A DNA stretch of 38,053 nucleotides from an uncultured Steroidobacter sp. GTDB lineage: Bacteria > Pseudomonadota > Gammaproteobacteria > Steroidobacterales > Steroidobacteraceae. The stretch is from contig CAMLEO010000027.1 of the NCBI GenBank assembly GCA_946478975.1, forward strand, positions 1 through 38,053, given 5' to 3'. Below, in pieces: positions 1-8,446 of the stretch. Position numbers and translations under genes: made by a program. Under the pieces are notes generated by a model. That model saw nothing but the letters and a program-made list of their open reading frames with translations, did not search any database and was not told where the DNA came from. The first letter of the stretch is position 1. Every line of letters starts with the position of its first letter.

Positions 1-945
1 TTCTCCACGCTGATCGGGCTCATGCTGCTCGCGACTGCGCCGAATTTCGGAACGGTGTTGCTCGCAGCGGCGTGCATCGGCATCGGCTCGTCCATCTTCC
101 ATCCGGAATCGTCGCGCATCGCGCGCTTGGCTTCGGGGGGCAAGCATGGATTCGCGCAGTCGGTGTTCCAGGTCGGCGGCAATCTGGGCACGGCCATCGG
201 GCCGCTGCTGGCGGCAGCAGTGATCGCGCCGTACGGGCAGCACAGTGTGGCGTGGTTCGGCCTGGTAGCTGTGGTGGGCATCGGCCTGCTCCTGCAGGTG
301 AGCCGTTGGTATGTCACACATCACATCGCTGCGGTTGGAACCAAGAAGGCGACTGCCGTGTCGTCATATCCGCGCAAGGTGGTGATCGGCGCCATCGCGG
401 TGTTGCTGGTGCTGATCTTCTCCAAATATTTCTACATGGCGGGCCTCAGCAGCTTCTATACGTTCTACGTGATGGAGCGCTTTGGCCTGTCGGTGCAGGA
501 AGCGCAGCTGCATTTGTTCTTTTTCCTGTTCGCGTCGGCTTTGGGCACGGTGCTCGGCGGCCCGATCGGCGACCGCATCGGTCGCAAGCCGGTGATCTGG
601 GTGTCGATCCTCGGTGTGGCGCCGTTCGCGCTGCTGCTGCCGCATGCGAATTTGTTTTGGACCACGACGCTGACCATCGTGATCGGCCTGGTGCTGTCGT
701 CGGCCTTCTCGGCGATCCTGGTTTATGCGCAGGAGCTCATGCCCGGCAAGGTCGGCATGGTATCGGGCCTGTTCTTCGGTTTCGCATTCGGCATGGGCGG
801 ATTGGGCGCAGCGGCGTTGGGCGCATTTGCCGATCGAACCAGCATCGACTTCGTGTATCACGCCATCGCATATCTACCGCTGCTGGGCATCGTCGCGGCG
901 TTTCTTCCCAAGGGCCGGCCGCGTCAGGATCACAGTGGTCACTGA
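1..945 (+). CDS. MFS transporter, fosmidomycin-resistance (Fsr) type, 5' end missing
   Basis: The reading frame is open from base 1, so the start lies outside the window; 314 C-terminal residues are visible. The protein is a chain of hydrophobic segments, about nine membrane helices, separated by short charged loops. The stretch IFHPESSRIARLASGGKHGF (about residues 32-51) and the following QSVFQVGGNLGTAIGPLLAA match the conserved core of the Fsr branch of the major facilitator superfamily. GDRIGRKPVIW (about residues 190-200) is the MFS loop signature. Family members are inner-membrane proton-driven drug exporters. No sugar-transport role can be read from the sequence. Its last 72 bases overlap the tail of the convergent GH30 gene. 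The family call is firm; the substrate is inferred from the family only. Confidence 0.85.
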   Translation, partial: FSTLIGLMLLATAPNFGTVLLAAACIGIGSSIFHPESSRIARLASGGKHGFAQSVFQVGGNLGTAIGPLLAAAVIAPYGQHSVAWFGLVAVVGIGLLLQVSRWYVTHHIAAVGTKKATAVSSYPRKVVIGAIAVLLVLIFSKYFYMAGLSSFYTFYVMERFGLSVQEAQLHLFFFLFASALGTVLGGPIGDRIGRKPVIWVSILGVAPFALLLPHANLFWTTTLTIVIGLVLSSAFSAILVYAQELMPGKVGMVSGLFFGFAFGMGGLGAAALGAFADRTSIDFVYHAIAYLPLLGIVAAFLPKGRPRQDHSGH

Positions 946-2367
946 TCGAGGTGGAGCAACCAGCTCGGGGAGGGGCTCGACGCGACGACTCTGATCGGTG
1001 ACCACCACCCGTGGCTGCCAGCCAGGCAAAGATATTTGCAACCGGCGGGGCGAAGCTCCGCCGTTGACGTGAACCAGCACCAGTTCCTGGCCGTTGGGCG
1101 ACAGCGCGCCTGCTGTGTCGAGATCATCCACGGGCACCAGGCGATAACCAGGCTTGATGAAGCGGCTGAACTGCGCTATCACCCAATATTTCCTAGTGAC
1201 ATGCAACTCGTGAGGCTGCGAAGCTGGTGCCGCCAGATCGGCCTTGATCAATCCCCAGTTCGAACCCTGGCTGCCATTGCGCGCGCTGAGATTTTCAACC
1301 GCCTGCCAGAAGACCCAAGCCGCCGGTTCCAGTCGTTTGAGATCGAGGATCACGTGTTCGGCGAACGCGAGACCCGAGCTCATGTCATCGAAGTTCTCGG
1401 GGTCTTTGTCCAGAGGCGTATCGTCCTCGGACATCCACAATCGTTTGCCCGAGGCGCGCGCTATGTCGCGCACCGCGGTTTGATGAACGACCCCGTAGCT
1501 GTGCACGTTCAGCTGGCCGATCATTTCCCGCACGGCAGGCGGATAGCCGGCCCAGTCACGAAGAAACAAATGCGAGTTTGTTTCATCCGGCGCGCTGATC
1601 GCTGTCTGCAGGCCTCGGGCGCGCAGGGCGGAGTTAACAGCGGCGATCATGGCAGCCTGTCGTTGCGGGCTCCAGTGCGAACCTTCCTGATTGTTGGCGA
1701 CGTGCCAGTAATCGGTATTCGGCTCGTTGACCGGCGACAGGGTGCGGAAAACCAGGTTGTGACGACGTTGCAGCTCCTCGACTACGCGCACCAGGTACTG
1801 AGCAAAGCGCGGCTCCTGTTCGCTGGCCAGATTATCGTCGTTCGGATTGGCCGCGCCCGAGACTTTGCCGCTGACGGTCATGAACCAGGGCGGTGAATTG
1901 GAGAACGCTTCGAAGATCGGTGCGTCGACTCGTTTCTTGACGGCATCGAGCCACCAGCGCTGGTTCGCATCCGCCGACCAGTTCCACATCGATTCATCTT
2001 CGGCTCGCCACCAACCGCTGCCCGACGCGTTCGCCGGTTGTCGCCAGAAGCCGGGCACAGCGGCACCGGGTCGCAAATAGGGCTCGGTGTCGGGCGCATC
2101 GCCGCCGCCGATGTTATAGCGCGCGATCGTCCAACCCAGGCCTTCGGCTCCATACAAAAGATCGGCGAGATGTTCGCGCTCGCGGTCGGGCCATCCTCCC
2201 GTGATGTTTGCAAACCAGGCCAGCGCCGTGCCCCAGCCCTCGAACTGCGTTCCCGGACGTTCGATCGCAGCTCGAATGGTGATGTCCACAACCGGCTCTG
2301 CGGCCAACGTCGTTGCGCTCGTGACACAACCAAAAATACTCAGCAGCGCGCTTTGCAAAATCTTCAT
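874..2367 (-). CDS. Secreted GH30 glycoside hydrolase (endo-beta-1,6-galactanase-like)
   Basis: A 497-residue exported enzyme with a GH30 (beta/alpha)8 fold. After an N-terminal signal (MKILQSALLSIFGC..., cut after LAA or possibly lipidated at the Cys), it shows FEGWGTALAWFANITGGW and ARYNIGGGDAP. These resemble the GH30 subfamily that contains endo-beta-1,6-galactanases. The acid/base is Glu215 in PVNEPN and the nucleophile is Glu314 in LWMSEDD. The SPPWFMTVSG loop and a C-terminal beta-sandwich also fit. The ATG at 2367 is preferred over an upstream in-frame start at 2454 because the longer version adds 29 residues ahead of the signal peptide, and a GGAAAC ribosome site sits just before 2367. 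The gene is divergent from the TonB receptor at 2502 and shares its AT-rich control region. Exact linkage specificity is uncertain; xylanase or glucosylceramidase-like activity is possible. Confidence 0.85.
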   Translation of the reverse strand: MKILQSALLSIFGCVTSATTLAAEPVVDITIRAAIERPGTQFEGWGTALAWFANITGGWPDREREHLADLLYGAEGLGWTIARYNIGGGDAPDTEPYLRPGAAVPGFWRQPANASGSGWWRAEDESMWNWSADANQRWWLDAVKKRVDAPIFEAFSNSPPWFMTVSGKVSGAANPNDDNLASEQEPRFAQYLVRVVEELQRRHNLVFRTLSPVNEPNTDYWHVANNQEGSHWSPQRQAAMIAAVNSALRARGLQTAISAPDETNSHLFLRDWAGYPPAVREMIGQLNVHSYGVVHQTAVRDIARASGKRLWMSEDDTPLDKDPENFDDMSSGLAFAEHVILDLKRLEPAAWVFWQAVENLSARNGSQGSNWGLIKADLAAPASQPHELHVTRKYWVIAQFSRFIKPGYRLVPVDDLDTAGALSPNGQELVLVHVNGGASPRRLQISLPGWQPRVVVTDQSRRVEPLPELVAPPRSVTTVILTRPALGKKRRDDAQQR

Positions 2368-2422
2368 GACTGTTTCCAGCGACAAAACATTCGTGTTTCG
2401 CGACCATTGCAATTGGGTGATT

Positions 2423-2446
2423 AATAATATTATTGTATTTAAATAC
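2423..2446. promoter_or_regulatory. Two abutting 12-bp perfect palindromes in the GH30/TonB-receptor divergent promoter
   Basis: AATAATATTATT (2423-2434) and GTATTTAAATAC (2435-2446) are each fully self-complementary and directly adjacent. They lie in the only strongly AT-rich stretch of this region, between the GH30 start (2367, leftward) and the TonB receptor start (2502, rightward). The position is right for a shared operator or promoter core. The regulator is not identifiable. Confidence 0.45.
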
Positions 2447-2501
2447 TCATACATTTGAAATGGCGCTGACTTGAGGGGTCAACGGGCCCCAGGGGGAATC
2501 T

Positions 2502-5294
2502 ATGCGATCGATCACTCTGCGATGTGGAATTGCCATCGGCCTGGCCATGTCCGTTGGGGCCCCCGTTCATGCGCAAACCTCCACTGCCAACACGCCGAAA
2601 CAAAGCGATGAGCCGTTGACGGAAGTCATCGTCACGGGTGTTCGCGAGAGTCTGCGCTCCGCGCAGCAGATCAAGCAGGACGCGAATCAGATCGTGGATT
2701 CGGTGCAGGCTCAGGATATCGGCAAGCTGCCTGATGTGAACACGACCGAGGCGCTCCAGCGCATAACGGGCGTGCAGATTCAGCGTCGCTACGGCGAAGG
2801 CGCGACTGACTTCGATCACCGCACGCAACCGGCCGTTACGGTGCGCGGCCTGACGCAAGTTCAAAACTTTCTGGATGGCCGTGCCGTTTATTCAGCCTCC
2901 GGTGGTCGTGCATTCGATCTGGAAGGTGTGCCGCCGGAGCTGCTGGCGGGCATCGATGTATATAAAAACGCGCCCGCGAATATCATCGAAGGCGGCGTGG
3001 GCGGAGCCGTCAATCTGCGCACGCGCAAGCCATTCGATGCGGCAGGGCAGGTGATCAGCGCGACGGTGCGCGGCAATCATTACGATCGCGTGGATAAAGA
3101 CGGCGGCGCGACCTCGGGCCTCTACAGCAATCGTTGGGATACATCCGCCGGCGAAATCGGCTTCCTGATCAATGCCGTTGTCAGCAAGAGCTACTATCGT
3201 CAGGACGGCCTGCTGGCCGGCCCATTCGATACGGTGGCGCCGGGCTCCATTGCCAATGCGCCCGACAATCCGCAAGTCCCATATGGTTTCGAAATTTATG
3301 ACGACAAGGGCGATCGCAAGCGCATGGGCGTCAACACGGCATTTCAGTGGCGGCCCAACGACGATCTGTTGCTGACCACCCAGTATCAACAAACAAAGTA
3401 CTGGTTCGATCGCACCGGCGCCTATTACTACGATTTCAACAACCGCTCGAACGCGCGGGACGCTGACGGCAATGTCACCAGCTACGGCACCGATCCCTTG
3501 CCGGGCGCCACTTTCACGTTCAACAACGAAGGCTACGCCACCAGCGGCTCGCTGCGGAATCAAACGTTCGAGACGGGTCGTTTCGACCAGGAGCTGTGGA
3601 GCCAGAGTCAGAACTTCACAGTGAATGCCGAGTGGCAGGCCAGCGAGCGGCTCAAAACGACCTTCGACGTTCAGTATCTGAAGTCGTACTACAACGCGGA
3701 TCGCAATGGTCACGTGCTGTCGCTGTACACGCAGTCCGGGCAGAACGGCGTCACCACGCCGCACCATACAATCGTGGACTTCGATCTGCGGGGCAAATAT
3801 CCGCGCTGGAATGTGCGCGATCCGCAGCTGTTGAGCGACCCGTCCAACTACACGACGCCCTACATCGTCGATTCCTTGCAGCGTAACGATGCGGACACCA
3901 AGACCGTGTCCGGTGACTTTGAATACAGTCTCGGCGACGGATTCTTGAGCAAGCTGCGCGGCGGCCTGCGATATTCCGACAACAGCGTCGACCTGCGAGG
4001 GACGTGGCACGGTGTCTGCGTGACTGTTCTCGGCGCCGATCCCAATTGCTCGGCGCCGGCGGGCACACCTTTGGTGCCGCTGTCGGCTCACCCCGAGCTC
4101 GCGATGCGAGGCCCGTCCGATCATTGGTTCGACGGCCGCACCGTGCCGGGCGGACTGTTATATCCGGCATTCCCGGGCGGCGGCGGAGTGAGGCAGCAGA
4201 CCCGAGCGCTGTTCGCGCTGCTCGGCGCCACGACCAAAGACGCCTTCGCGCCCGGCGACATCAACAGCCAGAGCGAGGATACCTATACCGGCTGGCTGGT
4301 GGCCGACTATGAAACAAACATTGCCGGCCTGCCGATCGATGGCGGCCTGGGCGTGCGCTGGGTGAAGACCGATGCGACATCGTCGGGTACTCAGTTCAAT
4401 CCGGACGGCACCATGCAACCGATCGATGTCGACAACAGCTACACGCGTGCGCTGCCGAGCTTCAACATGCGCGCCAGGCTCACCGACACGTTGCAGACAC
4501 GCCTGGTGTACTCCAAGGGACTGGCGCGTCCGAACTTCGATCAACTCTCGACCAACCTGACGTTGAACAATCCCAACCAGGTCAATCCGGTGACCGGCCA
4601 TCCCAGCGCGAGCTCGGGCAATCCGAGCCTGCGTCCGATCGAATCGGACAACTATGACCTGACTGCGGAATGGTACTTCGCACCGGCCGGCTCGCTGACC
4701 GCCGGAGTATTCTACAAAGAGGTCGATGGCTTCCTCGCCAGCGGCACCATCACCGGCACGTTCAACGGCACCGTCTACGACATCACCACCAACATCAATT
4801 CCGGCGACGGCATCGTCAAAGGCTTTGAGGTCGGCTATCAGCAGTTCTTCGATTCGCTGCCGGGCCTGTTCAGCGGCCTGGGTCTGCAGGCCAATTACAC
4901 TTACGTCGACAGCAGCATCACCAATCCGTTCGCGACCGCGGGCTCGAACCGGCCGCAGAATGTGCCGCTCGAAAAGCTCTCCAAAAATAGTTACAACATC
5001 ATGGGGCTGTACGAGAAGGGGCCGGTCAGTGCGCGCATCGCGTACAGCTGGCGCTCGAGCTATCTCGACCAGACGACCGGCAGCGGTGCGAACGGCATTC
5101 CGCAGTATGCGAAGCCGTATGCCTCCCTGGACGCTTCCGTCAGTTATGACATCACCGACCATGTGGCGGTGTCGTTCGACGGCGTGAACTTGAACAACCG
5201 CATGAACGTGCTTTACATCGGCACGCAAGGCGCGCCGTTACAGTATCAACTCAACGACCGGCGCTATGGATTGTCGGTGCGCGTCACGTACTGA
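2502..5294 (+). CDS. TonB-dependent outer-membrane receptor (Xanthomonas/Caulobacter glycan type)
   Basis: A 930-residue receptor, the usual size for the proteobacterial carbohydrate class. It has a signal peptide ending at about residue 24 (APVHAQ), a TonB box LTEVIVTG (about residues 39-46), and a plug domain (about 50-185) with IGKLPDVNTTEALQRITGVQ, TVRGL and NIIEGGVGGAVNLRTRKPFD. A beta-barrel follows, with SKGLARPNFDQLS and NPSLRPIESDNYDLTAEWYF, ending in the aromatic residue of RVTY. It would import oligosaccharides across the outer membrane using TonB-ExbBD energy. The ATG at 2502 has a strong AGGGGGAA site at 2491-2498. The divergent GH30 enzyme and downstream GH115 suggest a plant-wall oligosaccharide as ligand, which is inference. 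A perfect hairpin follows the stop codon. Confidence 0.93.
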   Translation: MRSITLRCGIAIGLAMSVGAPVHAQTSTANTPKQSDEPLTEVIVTGVRESLRSAQQIKQDANQIVDSVQAQDIGKLPDVNTTEALQRITGVQIQRRYGEGATDFDHRTQPAVTVRGLTQVQNFLDGRAVYSASGGRAFDLEGVPPELLAGIDVYKNAPANIIEGGVGGAVNLRTRKPFDAAGQVISATVRGNHYDRVDKDGGATSGLYSNRWDTSAGEIGFLINAVVSKSYYRQDGLLAGPFDTVAPGSIANAPDNPQVPYGFEIYDDKGDRKRMGVNTAFQWRPNDDLLLTTQYQQTKYWFDRTGAYYYDFNNRSNARDADGNVTSYGTDPLPGATFTFNNEGYATSGSLRNQTFETGRFDQELWSQSQNFTVNAEWQASERLKTTFDVQYLKSYYNADRNGHVLSLYTQSGQNGVTTPHHTIVDFDLRGKYPRWNVRDPQLLSDPSNYTTPYIVDSLQRNDADTKTVSGDFEYSLGDGFLSKLRGGLRYSDNSVDLRGTWHGVCVTVLGADPNCSAPAGTPLVPLSAHPELAMRGPSDHWFDGRTVPGGLLYPAFPGGGGVRQQTRALFALLGATTKDAFAPGDINSQSEDTYTGWLVADYETNIAGLPIDGGLGVRWVKTDATSSGTQFNPDGTMQPIDVDNSYTRALPSFNMRARLTDTLQTRLVYSKGLARPNFDQLSTNLTLNNPNQVNPVTGHPSASSGNPSLRPIESDNYDLTAEWYFAPAGSLTAGVFYKEVDGFLASGTITGTFNGTVYDITTNINSGDGIVKGFEVGYQQFFDSLPGLFSGLGLQANYTYVDSSITNPFATAGSNRPQNVPLEKLSKNSYNIMGLYEKGPVSARIAYSWRSSYLDQTTGSGANGIPQYAKPYASLDASVSYDITDHVAVSFDGVNLNNRMNVLYIGTQGAPLQYQLNDRRYGLSVRVTY

Positions 5295-5301
5295 TGTCGT
5301 G

Positions 5302-5334
5302 GCCTCCGGCGTGGCACATCGCCACGCCGGAGGC
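5302..5334. terminator. Bidirectional terminator hairpin between convergent genes
   Basis: A perfect 14-bp stem, GCCTCCGGCGTGGC (5302-5315) and its complement (5321-5334), encloses a 5-base loop. It starts 7 bases after the TonB receptor stop and ends directly at the stop codon of the leftward cupin gene, so it can serve both strands. The T-tract is short (CATTT on the plus side). Confidence 0.7.
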
Positions 5335-6066
5335 TCATTTCGGACGAAAGATCGAGTACACCTTGGTGACGTGCACGGTGCTGAGCCAGGAGCATTCCGA
5401 ATTCTGCTCGCACAGGAAGACATCGCCCGTGCCGAACGTTTGCGTGCGCCCGGCGCCGTCCGTCAATGTGACTGCTCCATTCAGCAGATGCATCAGTTCG
5501 TAATGCCGATAGCGCATGGCCCGGCGTCGATAAGGCGTCGAATCCCACGTGCCGCACGTGAACTCGCCATTGGCAGAGGAGTAGTCCGTGTGATTGCGAC
5601 AGGAAGGCGTCGGCCCGATCAGCAACTCGGCAAGTGGCGCGCCGGACGCGCTGCGAGGAGCGTTCTCATCGATTGAGATGGGACGTTGCGCGCCGCTGGG
5701 CCCACTGCTGCAACTCATGGCGATTGCAACGGTGCCACCTTTCGCCGTCCACGAAAAAGCCAGGCCACCGGGCAATACGCCGCTGCGGCCCGCAGGTAAC
5801 GTTAGTGTGACGCCGGCGCCGGAGATGACGAGTTCTCCTGCGAGCACGATCAGAAATTCTTCGGCGGGAAGGCTCGCGACCTTTCCGTTGCCGCCGTTCA
5901 AGCGCAAAGCTGCAACGGTGACGGGCCCGGGAGGTAAGGGCAGTTATGACCTCGCGAGCAAGAATCGATCGCCCTCTGCGCCGCTCGGCGTGAGTTCTTT
6001 GGTTCCCTCGGCGAATACGCGCAGGTCAATGAAAGAGCGGATGGTCCGCGAAGTTTCGATGCTCAT
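5335..6066 (-). pseudogene. Double-cupin protein interrupted by an in-frame TAA
   Basis: From an ATG at 6066 the frame reads MSIETSRTIRSFIDL... for 40 codons, meets TAA at 5946-5944, then continues without any frame change for about 200 codons to the stop at 5335. The flanking sequence (...GDRFLLARS, stop, LPLPPGPVTVAALRLNGG...) reads as one continuous domain. The first cupin follows (EEFLIVLAGELVISGAG). The second is a DUF861-type cupin with GTWDSTPYRRRAMRYRHYE, LLNGAVTLTDGAG and FGTGDVFLCEQ. A single C-to-T change of a CAA Gln codon would explain the stop. An alternative TTG start at 5907 exists, but I see no ribosome site ahead of it and it would remove part of the first cupin. Its substrate is unknown. 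It lies 87 bases downstream of the leftward TonB receptor and could belong to that operon. Confidence 0.7.
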
Positions 6067-6153
6067 GGTTTTTATAAGGTAGCGGAGCATCGCTCGCGGC
6101 TCGCGCCGTTTTGGCGGGCCGTTTCGGCAGGAAATACCTGTCAGGGCTGAAAT

Positions 6154-8424
6154 CTAGTCAGCATCTTCGGTGGCGCCTGCCGCTCGACGCCCGAACGAGT
6201 ACCTCACGCCAACCCACACACCGCGCGGCGCGCCGGGGCCGCGAAATTGTTCGGCGGCGGGATCGACGCCTGCAGCCGGGCCGAACGTGCGATCGGGGCC
6301 GGTAAAGAAATTCTCGCCCACGACGCCAAAGTTGAAATAGCGCCGGTCGAACAAGTTGTTGACGCGGGCGTACACCTCGAAGCTGCTCGATAGGAGATAT
6401 CGTGCGTTGAGGTTCACGACCATGTAGCTGGGCAATTGTCCATGTACGTCCTGGTTGTTCTCGTCGCCGCGAGCATATGAGCCCGCGCTGGTGAGGACAT
6501 TGGCACCGATGAAGAACTGCGTCGTGACGGTCCAATCTGCGCGCACCTTGAGTACGTGGCGTGGATTGGCGGGAATGCGGTCGCCAGGCGCGACTTCGAT
6601 GACGCCGTCCTCATCCGCGCTGGAGTTTGCGGGGTTGCTTTCGGAGAACGCCGATCGAAACGTGGCATCCAGAAACGTATAGCGCACGGCGAGCGACACG
6701 GGATTGAGCTGAGTTTCGACTCCCAGCTCCACTCCCTGGCGGCGCGTGGTGCCGACGTTTGCAAAGTATCCGGCATTGATCGCACCGGCACCTGCGCTGA
6801 TAAAGGCAATATCGTTTTCGAGCAGCGTGCGATAGATCGCTGCATTCCAGCGCAACAAGCCCGCCAGCCCGCGTGCGCCGACTTCGACCGTTTTCGAGAT
6901 CACTTCGTCGAGCGGCGGGTCGGCGAGAAAATCGTTCGGCAGTTTGCAGGGTGCGTCCGGATCGGCGCAGGTGAGCTCGATTGCAGTGGGCGCGCGCACC
7001 CCTTCGTTATAGCTCGCGTAGGCGGTGAGATTGGCGTTTGGATTGAAGGTGACGCCGAGCGCCGGATTGAAGCGCGAGAATGTATGCCCGCCATTCAGCA
7101 GCGGCGCTTCACCGGTGCGATCCTCGATGCGAATGTGAGCCTGGTTGTAGCGACCTGACGCCGTGATCGTCCACTCGGGATTCACATTGAACGTATCCGC
7201 AATGAACGCGCCGAAGTAGCGGCTGCGAGTATCGGCTTGAGTTTCCAGACCAAAGTCGCCGATGCCGATGGTATTGCGATCGGCGGTGAACTCGGCTTCC
7301 TGCGAATGTTGCGTGAAGCGTGCGCGAGCGATGTCTGCAGTGCCGCCGATTGTCAGTTGGTTCTTGCGACCATTCACTTCATTGCTCAGAACGAGTTGCA
7401 ACCCGCCGCCGTAACTGTCCTGATCGATATCCGCAGTGTCGTTGGTCGCCTGGATGCCATCGTCATCGAACTCGTCGTTGACGTTGCTGCTGAAGTTGCG
7501 CGTCTCGTAGTTGCGGTAATACGCGTTGCCACCGAGCAGCAGCTCGTCGTTGAGAAAGTGGCTGCCCTTGGCAGTGAGGAAGGCCAGCTTGTTATGGTTC
7601 TCATCTGGAAACGTGTAGGCCTGCCGGATGTCGTCCAGAAACGAGACCGGCAGCGTCTGCGTCCCCTGCAGCGTGTTGTCCGCACCGGTAAAGCTCACAT
7701 CCAGGTCGCTGGTTTCGTTCTGCCAGCCCACTTTGCCGAAGTACTGTCGGATCCTGCTCGGGTTGTGGTCGGCCCAGCCGTCGTCGTCATAGAGATTGCC
7801 GGTGAGGAACCAATCGAACACGCCGCTCGATCCGCCCCATTCGAGCGCGCCCGTCCTGCGACCAAACGAACCGCCGGACAGCTCGACATCTCCGCCGGGA
7901 TACTGCGCGCCGCTCTTCGTGTACACGGCCACGGCGCCGCCGAGTGTGTTCAAACCAAACGCCGGATTGGAACCGGGAATGAGCTGCAGGCTGGCGATGG
8001 CCGACTGCGGAATGAGATCCCAATTCACGATATCGCCGAACGGCTCGTTGACTCGCACGCCGTCCTGAAAGATCGATACGCCTTGCGGCGTACCGAGGAG
8101 CGGGGAGGCGCTGAAGCCGCGAAAGCTGATGTCGGGCTGAAAGGGATTGCCTTGAGCGGCGTTCGAGGAGATGCCGGTCGGGTTTTGCTCCAGATAATCG
8201 GTGGCCGTCGCCTGGCGCTGCCCGGCGAGATCGCTGCTGGTGTAGATCTGCACGTTCGCAGGCACATCTCGAACTGCAGTGCCGAGTCCAGGCAGCGGCG
8301 TCGTGCCTACGACCACCACCGTCGGCATCTCCAGTGCCTCGGCGGGATTCTCAGCAGTTTTGTTCTGCGCGTGCGCCGTGGCGATTGCGCACACGCAGAT
8401 CGACATGAACCTTGCGAGGCGCAA
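6154..8424 (-). CDS. TonB-dependent outer-membrane receptor
   Basis: A 756-residue receptor with a signal peptide ending ATAHAQ, a TonB box-like PTVVVVGT (about residues 34-41), and a plug domain containing DYLEQNPTGISSNAAQGN, SFRGFSASPLLGTPQGVSIF, QDGVRVNEPFGD and AFGLNTLGGAVAVYTKSG. The barrel ends near VGVRYSFGRR, followed by a short tail. The start is a TTG at 8424, chosen because a GGAGG ribosome site lies five bases upstream; the in-frame ATG at 8406 has poorer spacing. It begins 22 bases after the GH115 stop on the same strand, so the two are probably co-transcribed. That pairing suggests import of glucuronic-acid-bearing oligosaccharides, which is inference. This plug type occurs on receptors for several ligand classes, so the ligand is not fixed by sequence. 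Confidence 0.9.
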   Translation of the reverse strand: MRLARFMSICVCAIATAHAQNKTAENPAEALEMPTVVVVGTTPLPGLGTAVRDVPANVQIYTSSDLAGQRQATATDYLEQNPTGISSNAAQGNPFQPDISFRGFSASPLLGTPQGVSIFQDGVRVNEPFGDIVNWDLIPQSAIASLQLIPGSNPAFGLNTLGGAVAVYTKSGAQYPGGDVELSGGSFGRRTGALEWGGSSGVFDWFLTGNLYDDDGWADHNPSRIRQYFGKVGWQNETSDLDVSFTGADNTLQGTQTLPVSFLDDIRQAYTFPDENHNKLAFLTAKGSHFLNDELLLGGNAYYRNYETRNFSSNVNDEFDDDGIQATNDTADIDQDSYGGGLQLVLSNEVNGRKNQLTIGGTADIARARFTQHSQEAEFTADRNTIGIGDFGLETQADTRSRYFGAFIADTFNVNPEWTITASGRYNQAHIRIEDRTGEAPLLNGGHTFSRFNPALGVTFNPNANLTAYASYNEGVRAPTAIELTCADPDAPCKLPNDFLADPPLDEVISKTVEVGARGLAGLLRWNAAIYRTLLENDIAFISAGAGAINAGYFANVGTTRRQGVELGVETQLNPVSLAVRYTFLDATFRSAFSESNPANSSADEDGVIEVAPGDRIPANPRHVLKVRADWTVTTQFFIGANVLTSAGSYARGDENNQDVHGQLPSYMVVNLNARYLLSSSFEVYARVNNLFDRRYFNFGVVGENFFTGPDRTFGPAAGVDPAAEQFRGPGAPRGVWVGVRYSFGRRAAGATEDAD

Positions 8425-8446
8425 TCGAGCCTCCAGAAGGACGCAC

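Noticed and set aside
2892..4124. 410-residue open frame on the minus strand inside the first TonB receptor
   Set aside because: The receptor frame holds all recognisable motifs. The opposite frame has no ribosome site or family pattern.
5335..5907. Shorter cupin starting at TTG 5907 as an intact gene
   Set aside because: No ribosome site precedes it, the first cupin would lose its beginning, and coherent sequence extends in frame upstream to an ATG at 6066.
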